DNA of 64,000 nt, taken from assembly GCA_024516155.1 (NCBI GenBank), contig JAJJXM010000066.1:1-64000 (forward strand). Direction: 5' to 3'. The notes beneath the pieces are model-generated. The model did no database searches. It was not told where the DNA came from and was given only the letters and a program-made list of their open reading frames with translations. A program made the position numbers and the translations under genes. Source of the stretch: Pyronema omphalodes (taxonomy: Eukaryota; Ascomycota; Pezizomycetes; Pezizales; Pyronemataceae). Positions 43,701-50,908 of the stretch are shown here, piece by piece (position 1 is the stretch's first letter; each line of letters starts with the position of its first letter).

Positions 43701-43997
43701 ACAACCCCCTCCGCAAAGAAGACTTGGGCAGAAGTCGTCAAGAGCGGAGGCATCAACGTCCAGATTGTGCTAGGGAATGGCAATCTTGGACTTACAACAC
43801 CACCGACAAGAAGGGGAGAGAGGCGAGGCGGGGCAGCGAGAAGGCTGAGAAAGAAGGAGGGAGAAGGGGAGAGAGGGGAGGAGAAGAGGGGCAGGGCGGG
43901 CCCGGGTGTTTCAAAGGGCAAAGAGTCAGGAGACACCGGCGGAGGAGTTGAGAGAGGGGAGGAGAGTGGGGGCGTAGGTGGCCCGGCGGCTGTTTAA
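34800..43997 (+). CDS. Hal-4 ORF1 (two segments: 34800-35325, 43069-43997)
   Basis: 526 + 929 nt = 485 codons with one terminal TAA (43995-43997); intact apart from Gyp-B. Protein outline: 1-70 conserved (MSPKQRQNN...PSAS), 70-120 hypervariable, about 125-220 heptad-rich coiled coil (RRFNTLEESMRNNND ... KKIDEQQQ), GKRKRRGSDQ near 260, a Ser/Pro/Thr linker, TWAEVVKSGGINVQIVLGNG near 400, Arg/Gly/Glu-rich tail to 484. No zinc knuckle and no RT. I infer an ORF1p-like RNA chaperone; the family is not one I recognise by name. Confidence 0.82.
35326..36048 (+). repeat. Gyp-B 5' LTR (723 bp)
   Basis: Starts TGTCACGAACC and ends GGATTTTGACA. A TATA motif (TATATAAGG) is at 35715. Upstream is a T/G-rich stretch of repeated ATGTTTTG-like units (35535-35625) and two TTAGGGTT motifs. 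It differs from the 3' LTR at about 35470 (GCGAGG against GCAAGG) and 35971 (CTAGAAG against CTGGAAG). Confidence 0.95.
35715..35722 (+). promoter_or_regulatory. TATA box of the Gyp-B 5' LTR
   Basis: TATATAAG in the LTR, about 330 bp before the LTR end, with the same motif in the 3' LTR at 42730. Likely marks the start of the element RNA some 25-35 bp downstream. Confidence 0.6.
36143..37225 (+). CDS. Gyp-B gag
   Basis: 360 codons. Retrotransposon gag domain (LRAFLTQCELKFNCEPNRF ... AAAYWAEFQRIIADL ... FSDGLHVDVQRQL) at about 100-250, zinc knuckle CFNCGKTGHYAAKC near 310. The frame opens after a TAA at 36125 and has no ATG before residue 51 (36293). At 36143 there is GTG in a perfect ATG-like context (ACCGTGG), suggesting a lost ATG, or non-AUG initiation. 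Near its end the frame contains G GGA AAA (37201-37207), the expected -1 frameshift site into pol. Confidence 0.88.
   Translation: MDPFRLQELSEVIEREATGPASPVTPEHRSRPQTPDSPGPAQIPEDIASIMASQQGTSGMTPPSVVMTQEQLQQLFQQLTYRPSPTSNPKVEDPELYHGERTKLRAFLTQCELKFNCEPNRFDSDIKKVNYASSRCRGNAWSWIEPSIERGRSTYTTWEAFKTAVSRAFGEADSREVARRKFKNVRQGNRSAAAYWAEFQRIIADLRYNDEIYIDQFSDGLHVDVQRQLAILETRPTKIIDFANKAIALDNRLFNFRTLRNRFEPQYQNFHPRNGHQGSTFSEPEPMELDATRRGRPRDRTEEEKRRKNNECFNCGKTGHYAAKCPHKKPMGERRTYRAAEANIDEEQVEERAGKEDPQE
37201..37207 (+). promoter_or_regulatory. Gyp-B -1 ribosomal frameshift heptamer GGGAAAA
   Basis: In gag frame it is split G GGA AAA, the canonical X XXY YYZ form, five codons before the gag TAA. Slipping by -1 gives GGG AAA AGA and enters the pol frame, open from here. 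The same heptamer in the same place occurs in Gyp-A2. Confidence 0.8.
37201..39378 (+). pseudogene. Gyp-B pol part 1: protease, acidic repeat region, RT (broken at 39378)
   Basis: Protease motif AMVDCGATENFID at about residue 60. Then about 220 residues very rich in Glu, Lys and Arg with near-tandem 25-26-residue units centred on QNDPFRMQ. RT: EKGWIRRSTSPAGAPIHFVKKKDG, LDVRDAYHNLRI, MPFGLTNAPASFQRWMN, YLDDILIYSDD. It ends at FIGL-stop, where relatives read on through FANFYRRFI: about 11 bp appear deleted near 39375. Reading resumes in another frame at about 39377. Confidence 0.88.
39377..41503 (+). pseudogene. Gyp-B pol part 2: RNase H, integrase, chromodomain
   Basis: Open from the deletion onward (YRRFIRDFSKI...). 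RNase [36 protein letters not shown]. Integrase: HHDALVAGHPGRARTLELI...CDTCKRIK, MDFITGLP, IVSDRGSLF, TDGQTERTNATLEQ. GPF/Y-like GPYTILERVGTRAYKLDLP and chromodomain EWEVEEIVDSR...YRVRWTGFPDPDRTWYPSENF. Stop at 41501-41503. Without the 11-bp deletion pol would be continuous, so this is a very recent lesion. Confidence 0.9.
41509..42447 (+). CDS. Gyp-B third ORF: Cys/His-rich protein of unknown function
   Basis: 312 codons, ATG (ACCATGG, ideal context) only 5 nt after the pol stop; the last ~35 codons lie inside the 3' LTR. The N-terminal half has ordered Cys/His: FCYDDYCATH, NECNCGRTH, VCYDCGFLV...ARC, which could bind two or three zinc ions. The second half is Pro/Thr/Ser/Glu-rich. I do not recognise a catalytic domain. 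Its distance from the 5' end suggests a subgenomic or spliced RNA, or reinitiation. It may be a captured host gene fragment or an element accessory protein. Confidence 0.7.
   Translation: MASPINPENDQQSGGWYRQDAPSPTTTYSPHDAQHWTFCYDDYCATHRQSKENYNYFPTAGRKGTNECNCGRTHDPELEAVIRKKHLDVRKACRAWQRGKTVCYDCGFLVNMDGHEARCSATGPARSTTTPAPTPDEPTPVPEKDQQYPNGEQPPTAPELASETSSETLMEKRYVPVYLMSPNRDPERLAINLSFYGLPTGKEEVPPPTHTPPPFEGSSLPEHSSTGFGGDSPRPQRLSGKCRRQNRNRRRKRQPRTRPHGEPQTSLVGVSAWRGELLSRTARDMLLGGIVTTAGLWFVGVTLGMAYVTVRV
42341..43063 (+). repeat. Gyp-B 3' LTR (723 bp)
   Basis: Same ends and TATA motif (42730) as the 5' LTR. Followed by TSD CAACT and the continuing Hal-4 ORF1. Confidence 0.95.
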
Positions 43998-44339
43998 CTT
44001 TGCTTTGGTTTTGTTTTTGCTTTGTGGGGGAAATAAAGGCGGAAAAATGGTTAAAAATGGGAGGGGAAGGGTGGAGGAAATGGGGGAACGACCCGGCGAG
44101 GTGGCCTCCGAGCGTACAGGGCTCCTGGAACAGACGACGCTTGACGAACAAAAGCACAATGTGACTTGGGGGTCTACAACCCCACACCCTAACGACAAGC
44201 TCTGGGGCATACCCAGTAAGAGCTCGGCCTAACACCCGGGTTTCTTAATTTTGTATTTACTGTAGATTCCGCCATAACCTTACGGTTGGATGCGTGTATG
44301 AGTTAATAAATAAATAAATAAATAAATCGTCGCTTGGCT

Positions 44340-44594
44340 GGAGTCTTGATTTGTATTCCTCTTCGTCGTCAAGGTCGGTGTCGGAGTCGATGTCGATGGG
44401 GTCTGGCAGGGTTGGGGTATCGTCAAGGTTGCGCATGTCGGGGTTTTTGTCGAGGCGGGCAATGGCGGCACGTTTCATGTCCCCGACAGTGCGTCAGAGG
44501 ATGTGGAATTCGGATTAGGAGATTCTGCGGAGGCGGGCGGTGTTGCGGGTAGAAGAGGAGGTGGGTTTTCTGCGGGAGGGGGGAAAGCGCAACT
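44340..44594 (-). pseudogene. LINE-D ORF1, N-terminal fragment
   Basis: Continues LINE-D past Hal-4. The minus strand reads AAIARLDKNPDMRNLDDTPTLPDPIDIDSD, colinear with the acidic N-terminal part of LINE-B2 ORF1. Cut at about 44594 by the 5' end of Hal-5. The rest of LINE-D to the 5' side is not seen in the window. Confidence 0.75.
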
Positions 44595-46132
44595 GACACA
44601 GCAACGGCGACCCCCCCCCCTGCATTCTCAACAACGAGCACCGAAACCCCCGGCTTTCTCATCGGATTCGGATTCGCAGCACTCTGTTACGTTATTCTCT
44701 GAATTTTCAGGGAATTCTACGTTGTTTTTGTTGACTTTTGTCGCAAAATCAGAGTTTTCACGAGTTTTGGCTTACCCCAGCTCACGAAATGTCGCCAAAA
44801 CAACGACAGAACAACGCCCGACGATCGAAACGGTCCGAAAACGCGTACAATGTTCTAGCCGACCTTCCTCATGATGGATCTAATCCTACATTTGATGAAA
44901 GAGATGGAAAAGTTGATGAAGTTGCTGGAAACCTCGCTGGAAAGCTCTTCCAGAGCGTGGTCTTGGCAGGATCACCAGTTCCTTCGGCTTCAACACACCA
45001 GCAGCAAGCGACACCTGAGCACAACCGATTCAGAGAATTCCGCCGCGATCTGGTTATTGCTATGCGAGACGCTGTCGAAAAAGACGACAACGATAGCAGC
45101 TTGAGCGCCCTGTTCTGTTTACCTCTTTTCACAGGAGCAAGCTTCCTGGGGATACAACAGATCCACCGGGACACACAGCGACGCTTCAATACCCTCGATC
45201 ACACCATACGCAACAACAGCGATGAGATGCGCCACAGATTCGACGTCATGATGACGAACTTCGACATTCTGACCGACGAAAACACCAAGCTGCGCGCAGC
45301 ATACGACTCTACACAGGCAGAAACAGCAGCTCTCAAGGCTGCTGTGGACGCCCTGACGAAGAAAATCGACGAACAGCAACAAGTCATTTCGGCGCCCCCC
45401 TCACCAAACCTCACGGCCTCTTCCTCAGCGATGGAAGAGATGACTATGCAACTGTCCGTCGTCCAACATGACATTCAGGATGTCCTGGACGCTGTTCGCA
45501 ACCCTCCTGGCAAGAGAAAGCGAAGGGGAAGCGACCAGAGCACCGAACCCACCTCACCGACAAACAGAAGACCGGTGAACCACAAACCGAGAGTGGCATC
45601 ACCGGTGCGAAGCCTGATGCACTCGAAACATGCGACTACCGCCGCCCAGGACAAGCTTGATGCCCTCAAGCCTATGTCCCCCCTACCTCTCCTCGCGATC
45701 ACGTCGACCAAAGCGACACCGGAACCTCACCCTGACAGTTCATCTGTTCAGGACACACCTCTACCCGACGCCCCAAGCACTGCCCCTGCTGAGTCGAACG
45801 GATGGAAGACTGTGGAGGCGAAGGCTACACAGAGGAAGAAGCAGAAAGCGAACGAGACGACACCTACGGCAGCGCCACCCAGCAAGACCCCTACAACAAA
45901 GAATGGTGGCCGGGGAAAGAATACTCACCAACCCAGAACGACAACCTCCTCTGCAAAGAAGACTTGGGCAGAAGTCGTCAAGAGCGGAGGCATCAACGTC
46001 CAGATTGTGCTTGGGAATGGCAATCTTGGACTTACGACACCACCGACACGAAGGGGAGAGAGGCGAGGGGGAGCAGCGAGAAGGCTGAGGAAGAAGGAAG
46101 GAGAAGGGGAGAGAGGGGAGGAGAAGAGGGGG
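44595..46132 (+). mobile_element. Hal-5: ORF1-only element, 3' end lost at an inverted junction
   Basis: 5' module (GACACAGCAACGG, ten C, TGCATTCTC) directly abuts LINE-D. It runs to the Arg/Gly-rich end of ORF1, then changes strand at a G-run near 46130 and becomes Hal-6. No TSD can be assigned because the 3' end is missing. Confidence 0.85.
44790..46132 (+). pseudogene. Hal-5 ORF1, lacking the C-terminal ~40 codons
   Basis: ATG at 44790 (MSPKQRQNN). It carries a hypervariable block very different from the others (EHNRFREFRRDLVIAMRDAVEKDDNDSS), then the common coiled coil and TWAEVVKSGG. Frame runs without a stop through the strand switch into antisense Hal-6 sequence and ends at 46534, which is accidental. 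Confidence 0.82.
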
Positions 46133-47446
46133 GGGTTTCTTGTCCAAGCGCGTCTGATGTTCCAAGTGCCCTGCTTGCACAGAGGCCGCCTCGCCGGGCT
46201 CCTCCCTTTCCTGCTCCCTTCCCCTCCCATTTTTAACCATTTTTCCTCCTTCATTTCCTCCACAAAGCAAAAACGAAACCAAAGCAAAGTTAAACAGCCG
46301 CCGGGCCACCCGTGCCCCCACTCTCCTCTCCTCTCTCTCCTCCTCCGCCGGTGTCTCCTGACTCTTTGCCCTTTGAGACACCCGGGCCCGCCCTGCCCCT
46401 CTTCTCCTCCCCTCTCTCCCCTTCTCCTTCCTTCTTCCTCAGCCTTCTCGCTGCTCCCCCTCGCCTTTCTCCCCTTCTTGTCGGTGGTGTTGTCAGTCCA
46501 AGATTGCCATTCCCCAGCACAATCTGGACGTTGATGCCTCCGCTCTTGACGACTTCTGCCCAAGTCTTCTTTGCAGAGGGCGTTGTCATTCTGGGTTGGT
46601 GGGTATTCTTTCCCCGGCCACCATTCTTTGTTGTAGGGGTCTTGCTGGGTGTCGCTGCCGTCGGTCTCGTCTCCTGCGCTCTCTGCTTCTTCCTCTGTGT
46701 AGCCTTCGCCTCCACAGTCTTCCATCCGTTCGTCTCAGCAGGGGCAGTGCTTGGGGCGTCGGGTAGAGGTGTGTCCTGAGCAGATGAACTGTCACGGTGA
46801 GGTTCCGATGTCGCTTCGGTCGATGTGATTGCGAGGAGAGGTAGGGGGGACTTAAGCTTGAGGGCATCCAGCTTGTCCTGGGCGGCGGTAGTCGCATGTT
46901 TTGAGTGCATCAGGCTTCGCACCGGTGATGCAGCTCTCGGTTTGTGGTTGACCGGTACTCTGGTCGTTGGTGATGTGGGTTCGGTGTTCTGGTCGCTTCC
47001 CCTTCGCTTTCTCTTGCCAGGAGGGTTGCGAACAGCGTCCAGGACATCCTGAATGTCATGTTGTACAACGGACAGTTGCATAGTCATCTGTTCCATCGCG
47101 GAGGAAGAGGCCGTGAGGTTCGGTAAGGGGGGCGCCGAAATGACTTGTTGCTGTTCGTCGATTTTCTTCGTCAGGGCGTCCACAGCAGCCCTGAGGGCTG
47201 CTGTTTCTGCCTGTGTAGAGACGTATGCTTCGCGCAGCGTCGTGTTTTCGAGGAGCAGATCGTTAAATTTCGTCATCATGACGTCGAATCTGCCGTGTAT
47301 CGCATCGTTGTTGTTGCGTATGGATTCCTCGAGTGTATTGAAGCGTCGCTGTGTGTCCTGATAGGTCTGGTGTACCCCCAGGTAGCTGGCTCCTATGAAC
47401 TCGGTCCAGTTGTCTGCAAACAGTTGGTCAAGGGTGGCATAGTTGT
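46133..47446 (-). mobile_element. Hal-6: inverted Hal fragment with LINE-B-type tail
   Basis: Minus strand: ORF1 from about 47446 to the stop at 46290, then a LINE-B-type 3' UTR down to 46133, cut about 200 bp before the hairpin. With Hal-5 it forms a tail-to-tail inverted repeat of over 1 kb. Its upstream end is interrupted by Hal-7 at about 47446 within the hypervariable block. That block matches the Hal-3 version. Confidence 0.85.
46290..47446 (-). pseudogene. Hal-6 ORF1, C-terminal three quarters
   Basis: Open frame: hypervariable block remnant (TTLDQLFADNWTEFIGASYLG-like), coiled coil, GKRKRRGSDQ, TWAEVVKSGG, and the normal stop after GGPAAV. The N-terminal ~115 codons are missing because of Hal-7 and the following rearrangement. 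Confidence 0.8.
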
Positions 47447-48133
47447 CATTATTTATTTATTTATTTATTTATTAACTCATACACGCATCCAACCGTAAGG
47501 TTATGGCGGAATCTACAGTAAATACAAAATTAAGAAACCCGGGTGTCAGGCCGAGCTCTCACTGGGTATGCCCCAGAGCTTGTCGTTAGGGTGTGGGGTT
47601 GTAGACCCCCAAGTCTCGTTGTGCTTTTGTTCGTCAAGCGTCGTCTGTTCCAGGAGCCCTGTACGCTCGGAGGCCACCTCGCCGGGTCGTTCCCCCATTT
47701 CCTCCACCCTTCCCCTCCCATTTTTAACCATTTTTCCGCCTTTATTTCCTCCACAAAGCAAAAACAAAACCAAAGCAAAGTTAAACAGCCGCCGGGCCCC
47801 CTGCGCCTCCACTCTCCTCTCCTCTCCCAGATCCTCCGCTGGTGTCGCCTGGCTCTTTGCCCTTTGAGACACCCGGGCCAGCCCTGCCCCTCTTCTCCTC
47901 CCCTCTCTCCCCTTCTCTTTCCTTCTTCCTCAGCCTTCTCACTGCTCCCCCTCGCCTCTCTCCCCTTCTTGTCGGTGGTGTTGTCAGTCCAAGATTGCCA
48001 TTCCCAAGCACAATCTGGACGTTGATGCCTCCGCTCTTGACGACTTCTGCCCAAGTCTTCTTTGCAGAGGAGGTTGTTGTTCTGGGTTGGTGGGTATTCT
48101 TACCCCTCCCACCATTCTTCGTTGTAGGGGTCT
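47447..48133 (-). mobile_element. Hal-7: 5'-truncated Hal with C-type tail
   Basis: The 3' end (repeat tail and hairpin, plus strand TTTA repeats) starts inside Hal-6. The C-type 3' UTR and the last ~110 codons of ORF1 (including TWAEVVKSGG) follow, ending abruptly at 48133 where a gypsy scrap begins. The expected second TSD copy (…CATAGTTGTCAT) is not found at this end, so the 5' side was lost by deletion. Confidence 0.8.
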
Positions 48134-48280
48134 GTGAAACTGGAAAATAAACACCTCGGCCCCTTCACTGTTGTTCATCCCATTGGATCCCGCACCTGTG
48201 AATTCGATATCCCGGATACTATGAAACACCATAGGACCTTCCCAGTATCACTACTAAACCCGGCTCCTTCGGAGCAATAC
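48134..48280 (+). pseudogene. Scrap of a diverged gypsy integrase C-terminus
   Basis: Encodes KLENKHLGPFTVVHPIGS...DIPDTMKHHRTFPVSLLNPAPSE, the GPF/Y region of a Gyp-A relative, but more diverged than Gyp-A1 to A3. It ends at AATAC, the TSD of Gyp-A2. It was the flank in which Gyp-A2 landed. Confidence 0.85.
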
Positions 48281-48820
48281 TGTCACGGCACACGGCTGAC
48301 GAGCCGTTGTGTTGTTGCATCATCATTGTGTTGTCGTGGTTGTTGATTGACATCGTGCCGTTGTCTTGCCGTGTTGTGTTGTGTTGCCGATGTGTTGTTG
48401 TGTTGTTGTGTGTGCCGTGCCATTGTGACTGAGAGACTGATTGATGATGGATGACGTACCACGAGCTGGAGAGCTGTGGCGTCGCAGGTGAATTGATGGA
48501 GAACGGAAGCTCATGTAGCGATGATTGTATGACGGCCCAGCAAGAGTGCTGGCCGCCCCTTTGTACATAAGGAGGCTTGCCTCCCCGTTGTCGAGATTCT
48601 CCATCGAACGTCTTGTGTCTTCTCCTTGCTCCTAATATAAGGCTTCTTCTCCCAAGTCCTACGTCACTCTTGTCCTTGTCCCTGTTCCTGTTTTGTGTGC
48701 CGTCCGTCTGACGAGCACTTCGGTCCTTGTCCTGCCGTTCCCTGTCCCGGAACCTGCCTAGTCCCTCTTGCCGGTAGTGTTCAGTGTGTTCTTTGAACGT
48801 CCGTTCTCAGTTCCCTGACA
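48281..48820 (+). repeat. Gyp-A2 5' LTR (540 bp)
   Basis: TGTCACGGC ... CCCTGACA. Contains TGTTGTGTTG-type simple repeats near the start. Differs from the 3' LTR at about five positions (for example GATGACG/GATGATG and TCCCTGACA/TCGCTGACA). Confidence 0.95.
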
Positions 48821-48855
48821 TTACGTTCGATCGATTAATTATTCAACCGACACGC

Positions 48856-49429
48856 ATGAACCCCACCGGTTCTGCCTGGACCTACGCACTAAAACAAGCT
48901 CTGGAAACGCATACCTTAAACGAAACCTTTGGGATCCCCGACAGATTCGCTGGCGCAGTGCGAAGAACCATCAGACGAGCAGAAAATAACTGCTACCTTG
49001 TGGTCCGCTGGGAACTCCAGGACTACACTTATCAGGAGCACATCCGCCGCACCATCAGACTCAAGCCAATCCTCAGAGCCCGCCAGAATGCATATTAAAC
49101 TTATTGACGAAGGACACTGGCAGCAAATTGTGAACGCTGCCGCCATGACCCAGTTCCCTGACGGCCATGAACCGCTTACCTTCACCAAACAACTCGCACA
49201 ATCCATCTTAGACGCTCAGGACCACCCCACGGGTTATCTCTTAAACGACCTCGCGGAAACCCCCGGCTCCCGTAACAGCACTCGGGTATCCAGCCGTTGT
49301 CGCCTCCCGCGCTCCGGAAGCTCCCACCCCTGCCCCCATTCCCCCTGTCGTGATCCAGACTGGCTCCGTCCAGGTTTACCCGAACGGCCCAGAACCAGCA
49401 TCGCGAGCCGCCGCACCCCCTACCACAGC
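48856..49429 (+). pseudogene. Gyp-A2 gag, N-terminal part
   Basis: Two overlapping frames look coding: one from ATG 48856 (MNPTGSAWTYALKQ, ends at 49098), and one from ATG 49088 (MHIKLIDEGHWQQIV), which is in phase with the rest of gag across the Hal-8 insertion. Either an 80-codon upstream ORF overlaps gag, or gag has a frameshift near 49090. I favour a frameshift because both parts look like ordinary protein; uncertain. Confidence 0.6.
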
Positions 49430-49431
49430 TA

Positions 49432-50565
49432 CTGTTTCTAGACAACGAAGCCGGACTCACTGGAGCCAGCTTCCTGGGGATACAACAGATCCACCAGGAC
49501 ACACAGCGTCGCTTCAATACCCTCGATGACACCATACGCAACAACAGCGATGCGATGCGCCTCAGATTCGACGTCATGATGACGAAATTCAACATTCTGA
49601 TGGACGAAAACACGAAGCTGCGCGCAGCCTACGACTCTACACAGGCAGAAACAGCAGCTCTCAAGGCTGCTGTGGACGCCCTGACGAGGAAAATCGACGA
49701 ACAGCAACAAGTCATTTCGGCGCCCCCCTCACCGAACCTCACGGCCTCTTCCTCAGCGATGGAAGAGATGACTATGCAACTGTCCGGCGTCCAACATGAC
49801 ATTCAGGATGTCCTGGACGCTGTTCGCAACCCTCCTGGCAAGAGAAAGCGAAGGGGAAGCGACCAGAACACCGAACCCACCTCACCGACAAACAGAAGAC
49901 CGGTGAACCACAAACCGAGAGCGGCATCACCGGTGCGGAGCCTGATGCACTCAAAACATGCGACTACCGCCGCCCAGGACAAGCTTGATGCCCTCAAGCC
50001 TATGTCCCCCCTACCTCTCCTCGCGATCACGTCAACCGATGCGACACCGGAACCTCACCCTGACAGTCCATCTGCTCAGGACACACCTCTACCCGACGCC
50101 CCAAGCACTGCCCCTGCTGAGACGAACGGATGGAAGACTGTGGAGGCGAAGGCTACGCAGAAGAAAAAGATGAAAGCGCAGGAGACGAGACCTACGGCAG
50201 CGACACCCAGCAAGACCCCTACAACGAAGAATGGTGGAAGGGGAAAGAATACCCACCAACCCAGACAGACAACCCCCTCCGCAAAGAAGACTTGGGCAGA
50301 AGTCGTCAAGAGCGGAGGCATCAACGTCCAGATTGTGCTTGGGAATGGCAATCTTGGACTGACAACACCACCAACAAGAAGGGGAGAGAGGCGAGGGGGA
50401 GCAGTGAGGAGGCTGAGGAAGAAGGAAGGAGAAGGGGAGAGAGGGGAGGAGAAGAGGGGCAGGGCGGGCCCGGGTGTCTCAAAGGGCAAAGAGTCAGGAG
50501 ACACCAGCGGAGGAGGGGAGAGAGGAGAGGAGAGAGGGGGCACGGGTGGCCCGGTGGCTGTTTAA
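49432..50565 (+). pseudogene. Hal-8 ORF1, C-terminal ~375 codons
   Basis: Open to the normal stop: LDNEAGLTGASFLG, coiled coil (RRFNTLDDTIRNNSDAMRLRF...), GKRKRRGSDQ, TWAEVVKSGG and the Arg-rich tail. Lacks its start because the insertion is 5' truncated. Confidence 0.82.
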
Positions 50566-50844
50566 CTTTGCTTTGGTTTTGTTTTGCTTTGTGGAGGAAA
50601 TACAGGAGGAAAAATGGTTAAAAATGGGAGGGGAAGGGAGGAGGAAAGGGAGGAGCCCGGCGAGGCGGCCTCTGTGCAAGCAGGGCACTTGGAACATCAG
50701 ACGCCCTTGGACAAGAAACCCCCGTAGTATACAGTGGGGACAGACCCCACAACCACAACGATCAAGAGGAGGAGACTGGTAGAGGTGGAGACTGGGTTTT
50801 TGCTTTTACATTTCTTTCTTCTTCTCTTTTGTATTTATCTGTCC

Positions 50845-50873
50845 CTTGTCATAACCTTCGGGTTGCAAACAAG
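50845..50873 (+). promoter_or_regulatory. 3' hairpin of Hal-8 (LINE-B type)
   Basis: Outer strands CTTGT and ACAAG, inner AACC and GGTT, UUCG tetraloop. Same as LINE-B1/B2. Candidate RT recognition structure (inferred). Confidence 0.65.
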
Positions 50874-50908
50874 TAATGAGAGAACAAACAAACAAACCCT
50901 ACCACAGC

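Larger units (their letters stand above)
34599..44326 (+). mobile_element. Hal-4: ORF1-only LINE-like element, outer span
   Basis: 13-bp TSD TCGTCGCTTGGCT at 34586-34598 and 44327-44339. Own sequence is 34599-35325 and 43069-44326, 1,985 bp, and Gyp-B is inserted between. The first ~11 bp match no other copy, then the 5' module with the C-run follows. C-type 3' tail with hairpin at 44270-44294 and an AAAT-repeat end. Best-preserved Hal copy. Confidence 0.94.
15534..44594 (-). mobile_element. LINE-D: old LINE related to LINE-B, the host of most insertions (outer span)
   Basis: Own pieces: 15534-16730, 31311-34598 and 44340-44594, all minus strand and colinear with LINE-B2. TSDs restore continuity at Hal-3 (ACGAGGTCACTGG) and Hal-4 (TCGTCGCTTGGCT). 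The 3' end is cut off by Gyp-A1 and the 5' end by Hal-5, so neither terminus is visible. Coding frames are broken in several places. Confidence 0.88.
49430..50896 (+). mobile_element. Hal-8: 5'-truncated Hal with LINE-B-type tail, inside Gyp-A2 gag
   Basis: 12-bp TSD CCCTACCACAGC (49418-49429 and 50897-50908). It starts in the hypervariable block of ORF1 and runs to the stop at 50565, then a 3' UTR nearly identical to LINE-B2, with the hairpin at 50845-50873 (CTTGT/ACAAG, AACC/GGTT, loop TTCG) and an AAAC-repeat tail. This joins a Hal coding region to a LINE-B end in one mobilised copy. Confidence 0.93.

Noticed and set aside
44595..47446. Terminal inverted repeats of a DNA transposon
   Set aside because: The arms are Hal ORF1 sequence in opposite orientation with different tails and no transposase.
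48821..49429. A host gene fragment after a solo LTR
   Set aside because: Removing Hal-8 makes the frame continuous with the gag of Gyp-A2 and the LTR pairs with 55651-56190, so this is gag.
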